From: Aciditerrimonas ferrireducens
GTDB lineage: Bacteria; Actinomycetota; Acidimicrobiia; Acidimicrobiales; UBA8190
Length of the DNA stretch: 64,000 nt
Reading direction: 5' to 3'
Assembly (NCBI RefSeq): GCF_023130475.1
Contig: NZ_JAKHEX010000001.1
Coordinates: forward strand, 313,706 to 377,705
Every line of letters starts with the position of its first letter. Within the stretch, counting starts at the first letter, position 1. The notes beneath the pieces are model-generated. The model was not told the DNA's origin and made no database searches. It was given only the letters and a program-made list of their open reading frames with translations. Shown piece after piece: positions 47,548-55,942 of this stretch. A program made the translations under genes and the position numbers.

Positions 47548-49106
47548 GGGTCTTCGGGCTCCTCTCGGCTGGGGCGGTCCACGGGGCGGGCCTGGAGGAC
47601 TTCCTCATCCTGCCCTGTTCCCCGGTCCTCCGCAGGGGGGTCCATCGGTGCCGGCCAGGGCCAGGTGGCCTGGCGGTCGAGGACCCGGGCGACCCAGGTG
47701 GCGGCCGAGCCCAGGGCCCGGCGAGGGTCCAGGAGGGCCCGGAGCTCCTCGGGGCCGAGGACCTCGGCCACCTCGGGGTCGGCGGCCAGCGCCTCGGCCA
47801 CCGGGTCCCGGCCCGGCTCCCGGCAGTGGTCGTCGAGCCGCTTGCCGGGCGGGTCGGCCGGGGCCTTGCCAAGGGCCCGGGCCATGACCGCCGCGGCTCG
47901 CTCCCGACCGAGGCGGGCTTGGAGGGCCAAGGTGACCCCTTCGGCGAGCAGCCCGGCGCCTCCGGCGTCGAGGTGCCGGGCCATGGCCGCCGGCTGGGGC
48001 TGGGCGTGGGCCACGGCCGAGGCCGCGTGCTCGGCGGCCGCCCCGGCCAGGCCGAGGAGCTCGGCCAGCGCCGCCCACTCGGCCTGCCACGCCCCCGCGG
48101 CCCGCTCCTGCTCGCCGGGGAGGGAGGCGAGGACCACCGGCACCAGGGCCGCTGCCCGGGTGGCCGCCACCCGGGCCGCCACGGCGTCGACCGGGTTGCG
48201 CTTCTGGGGCATGGCCGAGGAACCCCCGCGGCGGGCCTCCTCGGGCTGGGCGGGCTCCGATGGATCGGAGCCTGGTCGGGCGGGCGCCGGGTCGGGCCGG
48301 TCGGTGATCTCGCCGACCTCGGCCTGCTGGAGGAGGGCCAGGTCCCCGGCGACCTTGGCGGCGGTGCCCGCCACCCCGGCCAGGGCGGCGGCCAGGCGGG
48401 CCGGGCGTTGGCGGGCCCCGTGCCAGGGCACCGGGGGGGCCGGCAGGCCGAGGCGGCTGGCGAAGGCGTCGAGGACCCGGGGGCCCTCGGTCCCGAGGGC
48501 CGCAAGGGTGCCGACCGCCCCGCCGAGCTGGACGCCCGTGGCCCCGAGGGCCTCGCGGAGCCACTCGTCGGCCTGGTGGACCCCGTCGAGCCAGCCAGCG
48601 GCCTTCCACGCCCAGGTGGTGGGCAGGGCCGGCTGGAGCAGGGTCCGGCCCACCAGGAGGACCTCCTGGCCGTGCCGGGCCCACTCGGCGAGGCCGGCAG
48701 CCAGGGCCGCCAGACGCTGGCGGACGAGCCGGCCGGCCCGGTGCGCGACGAGGACCAGGGCGCTGTCGAGGACGTCCTGGCTGGTGGCGCCCCGGTGCAG
48801 CCAGTCGGCGGCCCCCGGGCAGGCCCGGCGGAGGGCGGCGACGAGGGGGACGACCGGGTTGGCAGCGTTCGCGCCCAGGCGCCCCAAGCGGACCGGGTCG
48901 AAGAGGTCCCAGCCGGGCCGCTCCGGGTCGGCCCACCAGGCGGCTAGGGCCTGGGCCGCCGCGGGCGGGGCCTGGCCGCAGTCGGCCAGCGCCCCGAGGT
49001 AGGCGACCTCGACCTCGACCATGGCCGCCACCCAGGCCGCCCCGCCGGTGGCCGCCAGGAGGTCCTCGGGCACGACGAGGGCGCTGAAGAGGCCGGGTTC
49101 CTCCAC
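47544..49106 (-). CDS. pcaB: 3-Carboxy-cis,cis-muconate cycloisomerase
   Basis: This 520-residue enzyme belongs to the fumarase/aspartase superfamily and closes 3-carboxymuconate to 4-carboxymuconolactone. The family motif HRGATSQDV is at residues 104-112 and the signature SSAMPQKRNP at 296-305. It is longer than usual due to a Pro/Glu insertion (residues 271-292) and a charged C-terminal tail. GTG at 49,106 is a tentative start, with no strong ribosome site. It overlaps pcaL by four bases. Confidence 0.92.
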   Translation of the reverse strand: MEEPGLFSALVVPEDLLAATGGAAWVAAMVEVEVAYLGALADCGQAPPAAAQALAAWWADPERPGWDLFDPVRLGRLGANAANPVVPLVAALRRACPGAADWLHRGATSQDVLDSALVLVAHRAGRLVRQRLAALAAGLAEWARHGQEVLLVGRTLLQPALPTTWAWKAAGWLDGVHQADEWLREALGATGVQLGGAVGTLAALGTEGPRVLDAFASRLGLPAPPVPWHGARQRPARLAAALAGVAGTAAKVAGDLALLQQAEVGEITDRPDPAPARPGSDPSEPAQPEEARRGGSSAMPQKRNPVDAVAARVAATRAAALVPVVLASLPGEQERAAGAWQAEWAALAELLGLAGAAAEHAASAVAHAQPQPAAMARHLDAGGAGLLAEGVTLALQARLGRERAAAVMARALGKAPADPPGKRLDDHCREPGRDPVAEALAADPEVAEVLGPEELRALLDPRRALGSAATWVARVLDRQATWPWPAPMDPPAEDRGTGQDEEVLQARPVDRPSREEPEDP

Positions 49107-49212
49107 GGCGCTCAGCTGGTCCTGTTCCCGGGTAGCTGGCCGCCCACGGGGCCAGTGTCCCACGGGGTCCGACGTCCTGGCCCCACTCGTCCGGGTCGCA
49201 CCGGTCCTGGTC

Positions 49213-49791
49213 TCACCAGGCGAAGAAGACCGTCTCGTCCTCGCCCGCGAGGTGGACGTCGAAGCGGAGGGTGCCTGGGCCCTCGGGCTTCGCGAGGAGC
49301 GTGGCTCGCCGCTCGGGGGGGACGGCGGCGAGGACCGGGTCCCGCTCGGGGTCGGCGCCAGGGAAGTAGACCCGGGTGAGGAGCCGCTGGACGAGCCCCC
49401 GGGCGAAGACCGAGAGGTCGGCGTGGGGGGCCTGCCCGGGTCCCACCGGGCCGGGGACCACGGTGGTGAAGGCGAAGCGCCCCTCCTCGTCGGTCGGGCA
49501 GCGCCCGAACCCGGTCCACCCGGGGGCGCTCTCGGGCGGGAAGCGACCCTCGGGGTCGGCCTGCCAGAGCTCCAGGACGGCGTCGGGCACCGGCCGGCCC
49601 TCGGCGTCGAGGACCCGGCCAATCAGGCGCAGCGCCCCGGGGGAGCCGGGCGGCACGAGGTCGGGCCGAGTGAGCCAGCGGAGGCCGATGGCGAAGTAGG
49701 GGCCCACGGTCTGCGACGGGGTGGGCAGGAGGGCCGGGTGCTCGGGTGCCGAGGGGCCCTCGGTGGCGGTGCTTGGGGTCGAGGTGGTCAT
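49213..49791 (-). CDS. pcaG: Protocatechuate 3,4-dioxygenase alpha subunit
   Basis: This 192-residue subunit pairs with PcaH to open the protocatechuate ring. It has SQTVGPYFAIGL, ELWQADPEGRF, GWTGFGRCPTDEEGRF and HADLSVFARG typical of PcaG, and lacks the iron ligands as expected. Its ATG overlaps the pcaH stop (ATGA), which keeps the subunits at equal level. A 106-base gap follows before pcaB. Confidence 0.93.
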   Translation of the reverse strand: MTTSTPSTATEGPSAPEHPALLPTPSQTVGPYFAIGLRWLTRPDLVPPGSPGALRLIGRVLDAEGRPVPDAVLELWQADPEGRFPPESAPGWTGFGRCPTDEEGRFAFTTVVPGPVGPGQAPHADLSVFARGLVQRLLTRVYFPGADPERDPVLAAVPPERRATLLAKPEGPGTLRFDVHLAGEDETVFFAW

Positions 49792-50576
49792 GAGGCGGGC
49801 TCCAGGGGGGTGGCGAGGTGGCCGCCGACGACGACGTCGAAGCGGTAGCCGAGGCACCAGTGGTCCTCGGTGTGCTCCCAGTCGAACCGGGCCACCATGC
49901 GTTGACGGGCCTTGGGGTCCCGGACCGATCCGGCGATGGCGTCGTGCTCCAGGAGGGGGTCCCCGGGGAAGTACATCTGGGTGACCAGGCGCTCGGTGAA
50001 GGCCCGGCCGAAGACCGAGAAGTGGATGTGGGCCGGTCGCCAGGCGTTCGGGTGGTTCCGCCAGGGGTAGGCGCCGGGCTTGATGGTGAGGAACGAGAAC
50101 CAGCCCTGGTCGTCGGTCAGGCTGCGGCCGGTGCCGGTGAAGTTGGGGTCCAAGGGCGCCGGGTGCTGGTCGACCTGGTGGGCGTAGCGACCCGCGGCGT
50201 TCGCCTGCCAGATCTCCACCAGCTGGTGGGCGATGGGCCGCCCGTCGCTGCCGAGGAGCCGACCGGTGACCCGGATGCGCTCGCCCAGGGGCTCCCCGGG
50301 GTGCTGGTGGGTGAGGTCGGCGTCCTCGGGGCGGACCAGGCCCTCGCCGAAGAGCGGCGCCGCCCGCTCGGTCGGGCCGTGGGGCAAGGGCACGAGCGGC
50401 TGCCGGGGGCAGCGGGCCAGGCTGGAGCGGTAGAGGGGAGCCCGGTAGGGCGGGTCCATGGGCAGCGTCGTGGTCCCCACCTGGACCGTCGGCTCGGGCA
50501 CCGGGTCGGTCGTGATGGGGTGCAGCCCCCGGGTGGCGTCGGTCGGGGGGTCGTAGCGTTCGGTCACCGCTGTCAT
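49788..50576 (-). CDS. pcaH: Protocatechuate 3,4-dioxygenase beta subunit
   Basis: This 262-residue subunit holds the Fe(III). The four ligands are Tyr131, Tyr170, His183 and His185, with the same spacing as in the Pseudomonas enzyme (39, 13 and 2 residues). The N-terminal PPYRAPLYRSS is the PcaH helix segment. The enzyme cleaves protocatechuate to 3-carboxymuconate with O2. It lies 72 bases after pcaJ. Confidence 0.95.
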   Translation of the reverse strand: MTAVTERYDPPTDATRGLHPITTDPVPEPTVQVGTTTLPMDPPYRAPLYRSSLARCPRQPLVPLPHGPTERAAPLFGEGLVRPEDADLTHQHPGEPLGERIRVTGRLLGSDGRPIAHQLVEIWQANAAGRYAHQVDQHPAPLDPNFTGTGRSLTDDQGWFSFLTIKPGAYPWRNHPNAWRPAHIHFSVFGRAFTERLVTQMYFPGDPLLEHDAIAGSVRDPKARQRMVARFDWEHTEDHWCLGYRFDVVVGGHLATPLEPAS

Positions 50577-50648
50577 CGCGCCTCCTGTTCGTCGTGGTTC
50601 ATCGAGCGCTTCGAGCCACCGGGGCCCGGTGACCGGGGCCGGGGCTCC

Positions 50649-51461
50649 TCAGTCCGAGGTCAAGGACCCCTTCGCCTCCCGGCGCTGGAGGGCCCGGAGG
50701 GCGGCCAGCTCGGCGTCGCTGGGCGGTTCGCTGACCGTGAGCTCGTCGGCCACGGCCAGGTCCCAGCCGGTCCGGGCCCGCACCTCGTCGAGCTGCACGC
50801 CCGGGTGGAGCTGGCAGAGGACCAGCTCGCAGGTCGCGGGGTCCGGTCGGAGGATCCCGAGGTCGGTGATGACCAGTTGGGGGCCGCCGCCTCGCAGGCC
50901 GAGGCGCTCCCGGTGCCCCGGGCCGTCCCCGAAGCCCACCGACGTGCGGAAGTCCAGGCGGTCGACGAAGGTCCGGAGGTTCTGGCGGATCAGCACGATC
51001 ACCGACCGGCAGGCCGCGGCGATCTCGGGCGCCCCGCCGGCCCCGGGCAGCCGGACCTGGGGGCGGTCGTAGGGGCCGATGACCGTCGAGTTCAAGTTGG
51101 CGAACCGGTCGATCTGAGCCGCACCGAGGAACCCGACGTCGATCCGGCCGGCCTGGAGCCAGTAGGTGAAGATCTCGGGCACCGAGACCACCGTGTCGGC
51201 GGTCTCGGCCAGCTCGCCGTCCCCGATGGACAGCGGCGGGACGCTGGGCTTGGCGCCAATGGTGCCGGACTCGTAGACCAGCACCAGATCGGGGGCGTGG
51301 GTGCGCCGAGCCAGGTTGGCGGCCAGGCTCGGGGCCCCGATCCCGACGAAGCAGACCGTGCCGTCGGCGAGGGCCCGGGCGGCGGCCACGGTCATCATCT
51401 CGGTGGGGCTGTAAGGCGTCGCCGGCCCGGCCCCGTCCGGGTGCACCTCGGCCCCGGTCAC
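50649..51461 (-). CDS. pcaJ: 3-Oxoadipate CoA-transferase subunit B
   Basis: This 270-residue subunit has the catalytic Glu in VYESGTIG and the family stretch TYWLQAGRIDVGFLGAAQID in parts, with NSTVIGPY. It moves CoA from succinyl-CoA to 3-oxoadipate with PcaI. The GTG start overlaps the pcaI stop (GTGA). The sequence PYSPTEMMTVAAARAL fits the subunit B N-terminus. Similar subunits act on glutaconate, but the pca context decides. Confidence 0.88.
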   Translation of the reverse strand: MTGAEVHPDGAGPATPYSPTEMMTVAAARALADGTVCFVGIGAPSLAANLARRTHAPDLVLVYESGTIGAKPSVPPLSIGDGELAETADTVVSVPEIFTYWLQAGRIDVGFLGAAQIDRFANLNSTVIGPYDRPQVRLPGAGGAPEIAAACRSVIVLIRQNLRTFVDRLDFRTSVGFGDGPGHRERLGLRGGGPQLVITDLGILRPDPATCELVLCQLHPGVQLDEVRARTGWDLAVADELTVSEPPSDAELAALRALQRREAKGSLTSD

Positions 51462-52327
51462 CGGCCCTCCCCCCCGTTGCGCGCCACGCCGTCGCCCACG
51501 GTGCTCTCGCCCACCGTCGCCGGGGCCCGGAGCACGTGCTCGGCCATCCAGGCGGCGAAGCGGTCCCGGTCCCGGCTGATGGCGTCCCAGGCCTCGTAGA
51601 AGGCGTTGTCCCGCTCGTAGTAGCCGGCCGCGTAGGACGGGGCCGCCCCGCCAGGGGCCAGGGCCACGGCGCTCACCACCCAGCTCGGCAGGACGACGGC
51701 GCCGGGCCGGGGCTCGAGGCGGTCGACCACCTCCTCGACGGTCACCAGCGACCGGCGAGCGGCCAGGACGGCTTCCTTCTGGACCCCGCTGATGCCCCAG
51801 AGCTGGACGTTGCCCCGCCGGTCGGCCTGCTGGGCGTGGACGATGGCCACGTCGGGCCGCAGCGCGGCGACCGCGGCCAGTTCTTCGCCGGTGAAGGGGC
51901 AGCGGATCGTGGCCAGGTTGGCGGTCCTGCCCACCAGGTCGGTGCCCGCGTAGGCCCGAAGCGGCAGGAACGGCAGGTCCTGGGCGCCGGCCACGTAGCG
52001 CATGGTCAGGCCGGCGTGGGTGTGCTCCTCGATCGTCACCGGGTTCGGCCAGCCGCGCTCCACGGCGTCCCGGAAGCGGTGCAGGGACCCGACCCCGGGG
52101 TTGCCACCCCAGGAGAAGACGAGCTTGGCGCAGCAGCCCATGCCGATGAGCTGGTCGTAGAGGAGGTCGGGGGTGAGACGGACCAGGGTCAGGTCCCGGC
52201 GGCGCTGCCGGATGACCTCGTGGCCGGCGGCGAAGGGGATGAGGTGGGTGAAGCCCTCCATGGCCACCGTGTCCCCGTCGTGGACCAGGTCCGCCACCGC
52301 CTCGGCCAGGCTCATCAGTGCCGCCAC
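51458..52327 (-). CDS. pcaI: 3-Oxoadipate CoA-transferase subunit A
   Basis: This 289-residue subunit has DGDTVAMEGFTHLIPFAAGHEVI in parts and AAVAALRPDVAIVHAQQADRRGN in parts, matching subunit A of class I CoA-transferases. GTG at 52,327 is chosen because GGGGAGG stands five bases upstream; ATG at 52,315 is the alternative. It is first in the pca block, 64 bases after pabBCA, so either a pca promoter lies in that gap or the two are one transcript. Confidence 0.86.
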   Translation of the reverse strand: MAALMSLAEAVADLVHDGDTVAMEGFTHLIPFAAGHEVIRQRRRDLTLVRLTPDLLYDQLIGMGCCAKLVFSWGGNPGVGSLHRFRDAVERGWPNPVTIEEHTHAGLTMRYVAGAQDLPFLPLRAYAGTDLVGRTANLATIRCPFTGEELAAVAALRPDVAIVHAQQADRRGNVQLWGISGVQKEAVLAARRSLVTVEEVVDRLEPRPGAVVLPSWVVSAVALAPGGAAPSYAAGYYERDNAFYEAWDAISRDRDRFAAWMAEHVLRAPATVGESTVGDGVARNGGEGR

Positions 52328-52356
52328 CAGCACCTCCCCGCCGGCACCGATCGTTC

Positions 52357-52386
52357 GTGCAACGCACACTCGTGCTGCATGTGCAC
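52357..52386. promoter_or_regulatory. Possible IclR-type operator before pcaI
   Basis: GTGCAACGCAC (52,357-52,367) is an inverted repeat (GTGC/GCAC), followed by a second repeat-like GTGCTGCATGTGCAC. It occupies the 64-base gap before pcaI where a pathway regulator would bind. No reliable -10/-35 was found, so the call is weak. Confidence 0.3.
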
Positions 52387-52390
52387 CACC

Positions 52391-55306
52391 CTAGCGAGCC
52401 GGCGTGCTGCCGGCAATGGTCAGACAGAGCTCGACGAAACGGTCGGCGATCCGGTCCCCGTGCTCGCTCTGGACGGCCTCGGGGTGGAACTGCAGCCCGA
52501 TGGTGGGGTGGGACCGGTGCTCGAGGGCCATGACGGTGCCGTCGTCGGCCAGGGCGGTGACCCGGAGGTCCTCGCCGGGGCGGGCGGGGTCCACCGCGAG
52601 GGCGTGGTAGCGGGCGGCGAGGAACGAGGGGGGCAGGTCGGCCAAGAGGCGCGGTGCGCAGGTGCGCACGACGGACAGCCGGCCGTGGAGAGGACGGCGG
52701 GCCCGCACGATCCTCCCGCCGAAGGCCTGGGCGATGGCCTGGTGACCCAGGCAGACCCCGAGGATGGGAAGCCGACCGGAGAGGGCCCGGACGGCCTCCT
52801 GGCTGAGGCCGGCATGCTCGGGCCGGCCGGGGCCAGGGGAGAGGACCAGGCCGGAGGGTCGCTCGACGAGCAGCTCCTCGAGGGCGGTGCCGTGGCTGGG
52901 CAGGATGCGGACCTGCGCCCCGGCCTGCTCGAGGAGGTGGGCGAGGGTGTGGACGAAGGAGTCCCGGTTGTCGAGGAGGACCAGGCGGCAGGCGCCGGCC
53001 GGGCGCCGGGCGGGCCTCGGCGGCCGGTTCGCTCGGCGCGGCTCGGGAGCGGGGCCCGGGGCCGGGGCGGGGCGGGGCAGGGGTGGGGGCCCGAGCCGGG
53101 CCTCGTGCTGCCAGCGCTCGTCGACGAGCCGCTGGAGGTCCGCCACGAGGTCCGGGCAGCGGAGCCGGTAGCCGGTGCCGATGAGGTCCCGGACCGGGAC
53201 GACGCCGCGCAGGGCGTTGGTGAGCAGGATGGCGTCGCTCGACTCGAGGAGGGCCGGGGTGAGGGGGCGGTACTCGACCGAAAGGCCCCGGTCGGCGGCC
53301 ACCTCGAGGAGGACCTCGCGGCCCACCCCCGGCAGGGCCTGCCCGTCGTCGGGCGCCACCACGAGCCCGCCGTCGCGGAGGACGGCGACGTTGGCGATGT
53401 CGGCCTCGGTCACCTCGCCGTGGGGGGCGAGGAGCAGCGGCCAGGTCCCCTCGGCCCGCAGTGGGGCCACGAGCGCCTCCAGGTGACGGCGGTCGACGAG
53501 CTTGTGGGGGCCGAGGGGGCCGGGGACGGCCAGGAACCCGGCGGCGACCCCGAGGAGCTCTGGGCTTGCTGGGAAGGGCGCCACCTGGGTGCGGAGGGTG
53601 CCCTGGGGGTCCAGCTCGACCCGAAGGCGAGCTCGACGCCAGCCGGCCGCCGCCTCGAGGAGGGTGCCTTCGATGCCCTCGGGCAGGGCGATCCCGTAGA
53701 GGGCTTCGGCCGACCAGGCCAGGCGCCGGAGGTGGCGCCAGGCTTCGACGGGCACCCCCTCCAGGACGAGCAGGGTCGAGAAGACCCCCTGCTCGGGGGA
53801 GCCGCCCCAAGGCCTGGCGGCCCGGACCGGCGTGCCCGCCGGGTCGTCCTCGGCCAGGGCGAAGCCCATGGCCTTCGCCAGGGGCCGGGCCTTGACCAGG
53901 CACTCCTCCCACTCCTGCCCGGGGAGGGACTCGGCGGTGATCCCGCCGCCGACCCCCAGGCGGACCCGGTCCCGGTGGCGCTCGAAGGTGCGGATGGCCA
54001 CGTTCCACTCGCCCCGACCGTCGAGGGGACAGAGGTAGCCGATGCTGCCGGTGTAGACGTCCCGGGCGGTGGCCTCGACCTCGGCGGCCAGTTCCAGGGC
54101 CCGGGCCTTCGGGGCCCCGGTGACCGAGCCCGGCGGGAAGGCCCGCCGCAGGGCGTCGGCGAGGTCGGTCCCGGGGGCCAACCGGGCGGTCACGGTGGAG
54201 ACCAGGTTCCACACCCCCGGACCCGGTCGGGGAGCGGCCAGGGCCTCGACCCGGACCGTGCCGCTTCGGGTCGAGGCGGCCAGGTCGTTGCGGAGCAGGT
54301 CGACGATGGTGACGTTCTCTGCCAGGTCCTTGCCCGAGCCCCGGAGCGCCGAGCGGGTGGCCTCGTCGCCGGCCGGGTCCTGGCCACGGGGCCGGGTGCC
54401 CTTGATGGGCTCGGTGCGCAGCGAGACGCCGTCGCAGCTCAGAAAGAGTTCCGGCGAGAGGGAGGCGATCTCCACGGCGCCAGTGTCGAGGTACGCGGCG
54501 TAGGCCGGTTCGAGCCGGCGGGCGGCGCCGACGAAGCGACCGAGGAGGCTCCCGTCGAAGCGGGCCTCGAAGCTCGTGCAGATGTTGGCCTCGAACAGCT
54601 CCCCGGCGTGGATGGCCTGCACGCAGCGCTCGACCGCCACGACGTGGCCCCGCCGGCCCGACCGGCAGCGCAGGACCACCGGGGACCGGCCGTCGTCGCC
54701 CCCGTCCCCCGGCCCGGCCGGCACCGCTTCCGGGGCACCGAGGGCCGAGAGGCGTTCGGCGAGGTCGGCCGCCCGCCGGCGGACGAAGGGCAGGCGCTCG
54801 TCGTCGCACGCGCCCTCGAGGTACCAGCGGCCCTCGGCGGCCACGAACCGCAGGACGTGGTCGTAGCGGGCCAGGAACGCCAGGGGCGCTGCCGGATCCG
54901 GCCGGCCGACGCCGAAGAGCCGCTCCCCGAGCCGGTAGGAGAGGGAGCCGACGGTCAGCGCCCCGAGGAACTCCCCGAGGGCGAGGGGCTCCGTGGTGCG
55001 TCGTTCGGGTGCCAGCAGGGCGAAGGGGTCCTCGTCGTGCTCGACGGCGCGCGCCCAGAGCGGCTCGGAGCCGAGCAGCGCCCCACCCCCGGCCCACTGG
55101 CCGAGCAGGGCGAAGGGGTAGCGGTCACCGGCCAGGACCCGAAGGGCCTCCGTCGGGGCCACCTCGACCGGCAAGGGGATGCGCAGGGTGTGGAGCCCTG
55201 CGCGGTGCGCGGCGGCAGGGGCAGCGGTGCCCGTGGTCGACCCCCGGTGGCCCCGGGTGCCGGCCTGGTCAGTGCTGCTGGTCGAGCCGCCAGAAACCCG
55301 GGCCAC
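52391..55306 (-). CDS. PabB-PabC-PabA fusion (aminodeoxychorismate synthase and lyase)
   Basis: This 971-residue protein joins three folate enzymes. Residues ~1-465 are PabB, with PIKGTRPRG near 299 and GVGGGITAES near 450. Residues ~490-740 are a class IV PLP lyase (PabC), with the probable PLP Lys in HKLVDRRHLEA near 600. After a Pro/Arg linker, residues ~770-971 are PabA amidotransferase, with GVCLGHQ near 851 and LQFHPEA near 939. All motifs are intact, so chorismate could go to p-aminobenzoate in one protein. GTG at 55,306 has GGAGG six bases upstream and overlaps the previous gene by 38 bases. Confidence 0.9.
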   Translation of the reverse strand: MARVSGGSTSSTDQAGTRGHRGSTTGTAAPAAAHRAGLHTLRIPLPVEVAPTEALRVLAGDRYPFALLGQWAGGGALLGSEPLWARAVEHDEDPFALLAPERRTTEPLALGEFLGALTVGSLSYRLGERLFGVGRPDPAAPLAFLARYDHVLRFVAAEGRWYLEGACDDERLPFVRRRAADLAERLSALGAPEAVPAGPGDGGDDGRSPVVLRCRSGRRGHVVAVERCVQAIHAGELFEANICTSFEARFDGSLLGRFVGAARRLEPAYAAYLDTGAVEIASLSPELFLSCDGVSLRTEPIKGTRPRGQDPAGDEATRSALRGSGKDLAENVTIVDLLRNDLAASTRSGTVRVEALAAPRPGPGVWNLVSTVTARLAPGTDLADALRRAFPPGSVTGAPKARALELAAEVEATARDVYTGSIGYLCPLDGRGEWNVAIRTFERHRDRVRLGVGGGITAESLPGQEWEECLVKARPLAKAMGFALAEDDPAGTPVRAARPWGGSPEQGVFSTLLVLEGVPVEAWRHLRRLAWSAEALYGIALPEGIEGTLLEAAAGWRRARLRVELDPQGTLRTQVAPFPASPELLGVAAGFLAVPGPLGPHKLVDRRHLEALVAPLRAEGTWPLLLAPHGEVTEADIANVAVLRDGGLVVAPDDGQALPGVGREVLLEVAADRGLSVEYRPLTPALLESSDAILLTNALRGVVPVRDLIGTGYRLRCPDLVADLQRLVDERWQHEARLGPPPLPRPAPAPGPAPEPRRANRPPRPARRPAGACRLVLLDNRDSFVHTLAHLLEQAGAQVRILPSHGTALEELLVERPSGLVLSPGPGRPEHAGLSQEAVRALSGRLPILGVCLGHQAIAQAFGGRIVRARRPLHGRLSVVRTCAPRLLADLPPSFLAARYHALAVDPARPGEDLRVTALADDGTVMALEHRSHPTIGLQFHPEAVQSEHGDRIADRFVELCLTIAGSTPAR

Positions 55307-55886
55307 GGGCAGCCTCCAGTTCCGCCAGGGCACGTCGATGGACCTCTCGCGCCTGGGCCGGGGTGACGACCTCCTCGGGAGGCACCGGCTCGATGACGAG
55401 GCTGGTCCGGTCCTCGTAGAGGTGCTCCCCCGCCAGCAGGGCTCGGGGGTCGTAGGGCCAGATGAAGGCTTGGCGGCTGGCGACGTGGTAGTGGGCGTCG
55501 GGGTCATCGACCTCGTAGCCCACGGCGCGCAGCGACGCGCCGGTGGCGAGCTGGTGGAAGGTGATCTCGTCGCAGATGCCCCAGTCCGCCACCGCCAGGT
55601 TGTCGTCGGAGTGCCAGAGGACCGTCTCGCCCACGCCCCGGTAGAAGGCGAGGACCGCGTCCCGGCCCTCGACCACCTGGGCACCGTTGCCCCAGCTGAC
55701 CCGGTACACGGGGTGCTCGACGGTCATGTCGTCAGCCACGATGGCCTGGTACTCGCCGGCACCCTCGAGGTGCACGTGCCGCCAGAAGTTCAGGAGCATG
55801 GCTCGGTGGAGGGGCTTCTCGGTCCGGGCCAGGAGCGCCGCGGTGGGCTCCATGCACCGCCGGATCTGATCGAGGAAGTCGGTCAT
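55269..55886 (-). CDS. SnoaL-like/NTF2-fold protein
   Basis: This 205-residue protein has a cone-shaped NTF2/SnoaL-type pattern: NFWRHVHLEGAGEYQAIVADDM in parts, VEHPVYRVSWGN, VVEGRDAVLAFYRGVG, YHVASRQAFIW. Such proteins are cyclases, dehydratases, isomerases or hydroxylase subunits; the activity here is unknown. It lies between the FolD-like and PabBCA genes in the folate group. ATG at 55,886 follows GAGAGGAG. It shares 38 bases with the start of pabBCA. Confidence 0.72.
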   Translation of the reverse strand: MTDFLDQIRRCMEPTAALLARTEKPLHRAMLLNFWRHVHLEGAGEYQAIVADDMTVEHPVYRVSWGNGAQVVEGRDAVLAFYRGVGETVLWHSDDNLAVADWGICDEITFHQLATGASLRAVGYEVDDPDAHYHVASRQAFIWPYDPRALLAGEHLYEDRTSLVIEPVPPEEVVTPAQAREVHRRALAELEAARGPGFWRLDQQH

Positions 55887-55942
55887 TGGGGTCGCTCCTC
55901 TCTGTTTCACTTGGGGCCCGTCAGGGGAAGGGTCCTCGAGGG

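Noticed and set aside
51536-55366. 1,276-codon plus-strand frame
   Set aside because: Entirely antisense to pcaI and pabBCA, which have clear motifs; a GC-skew shadow.
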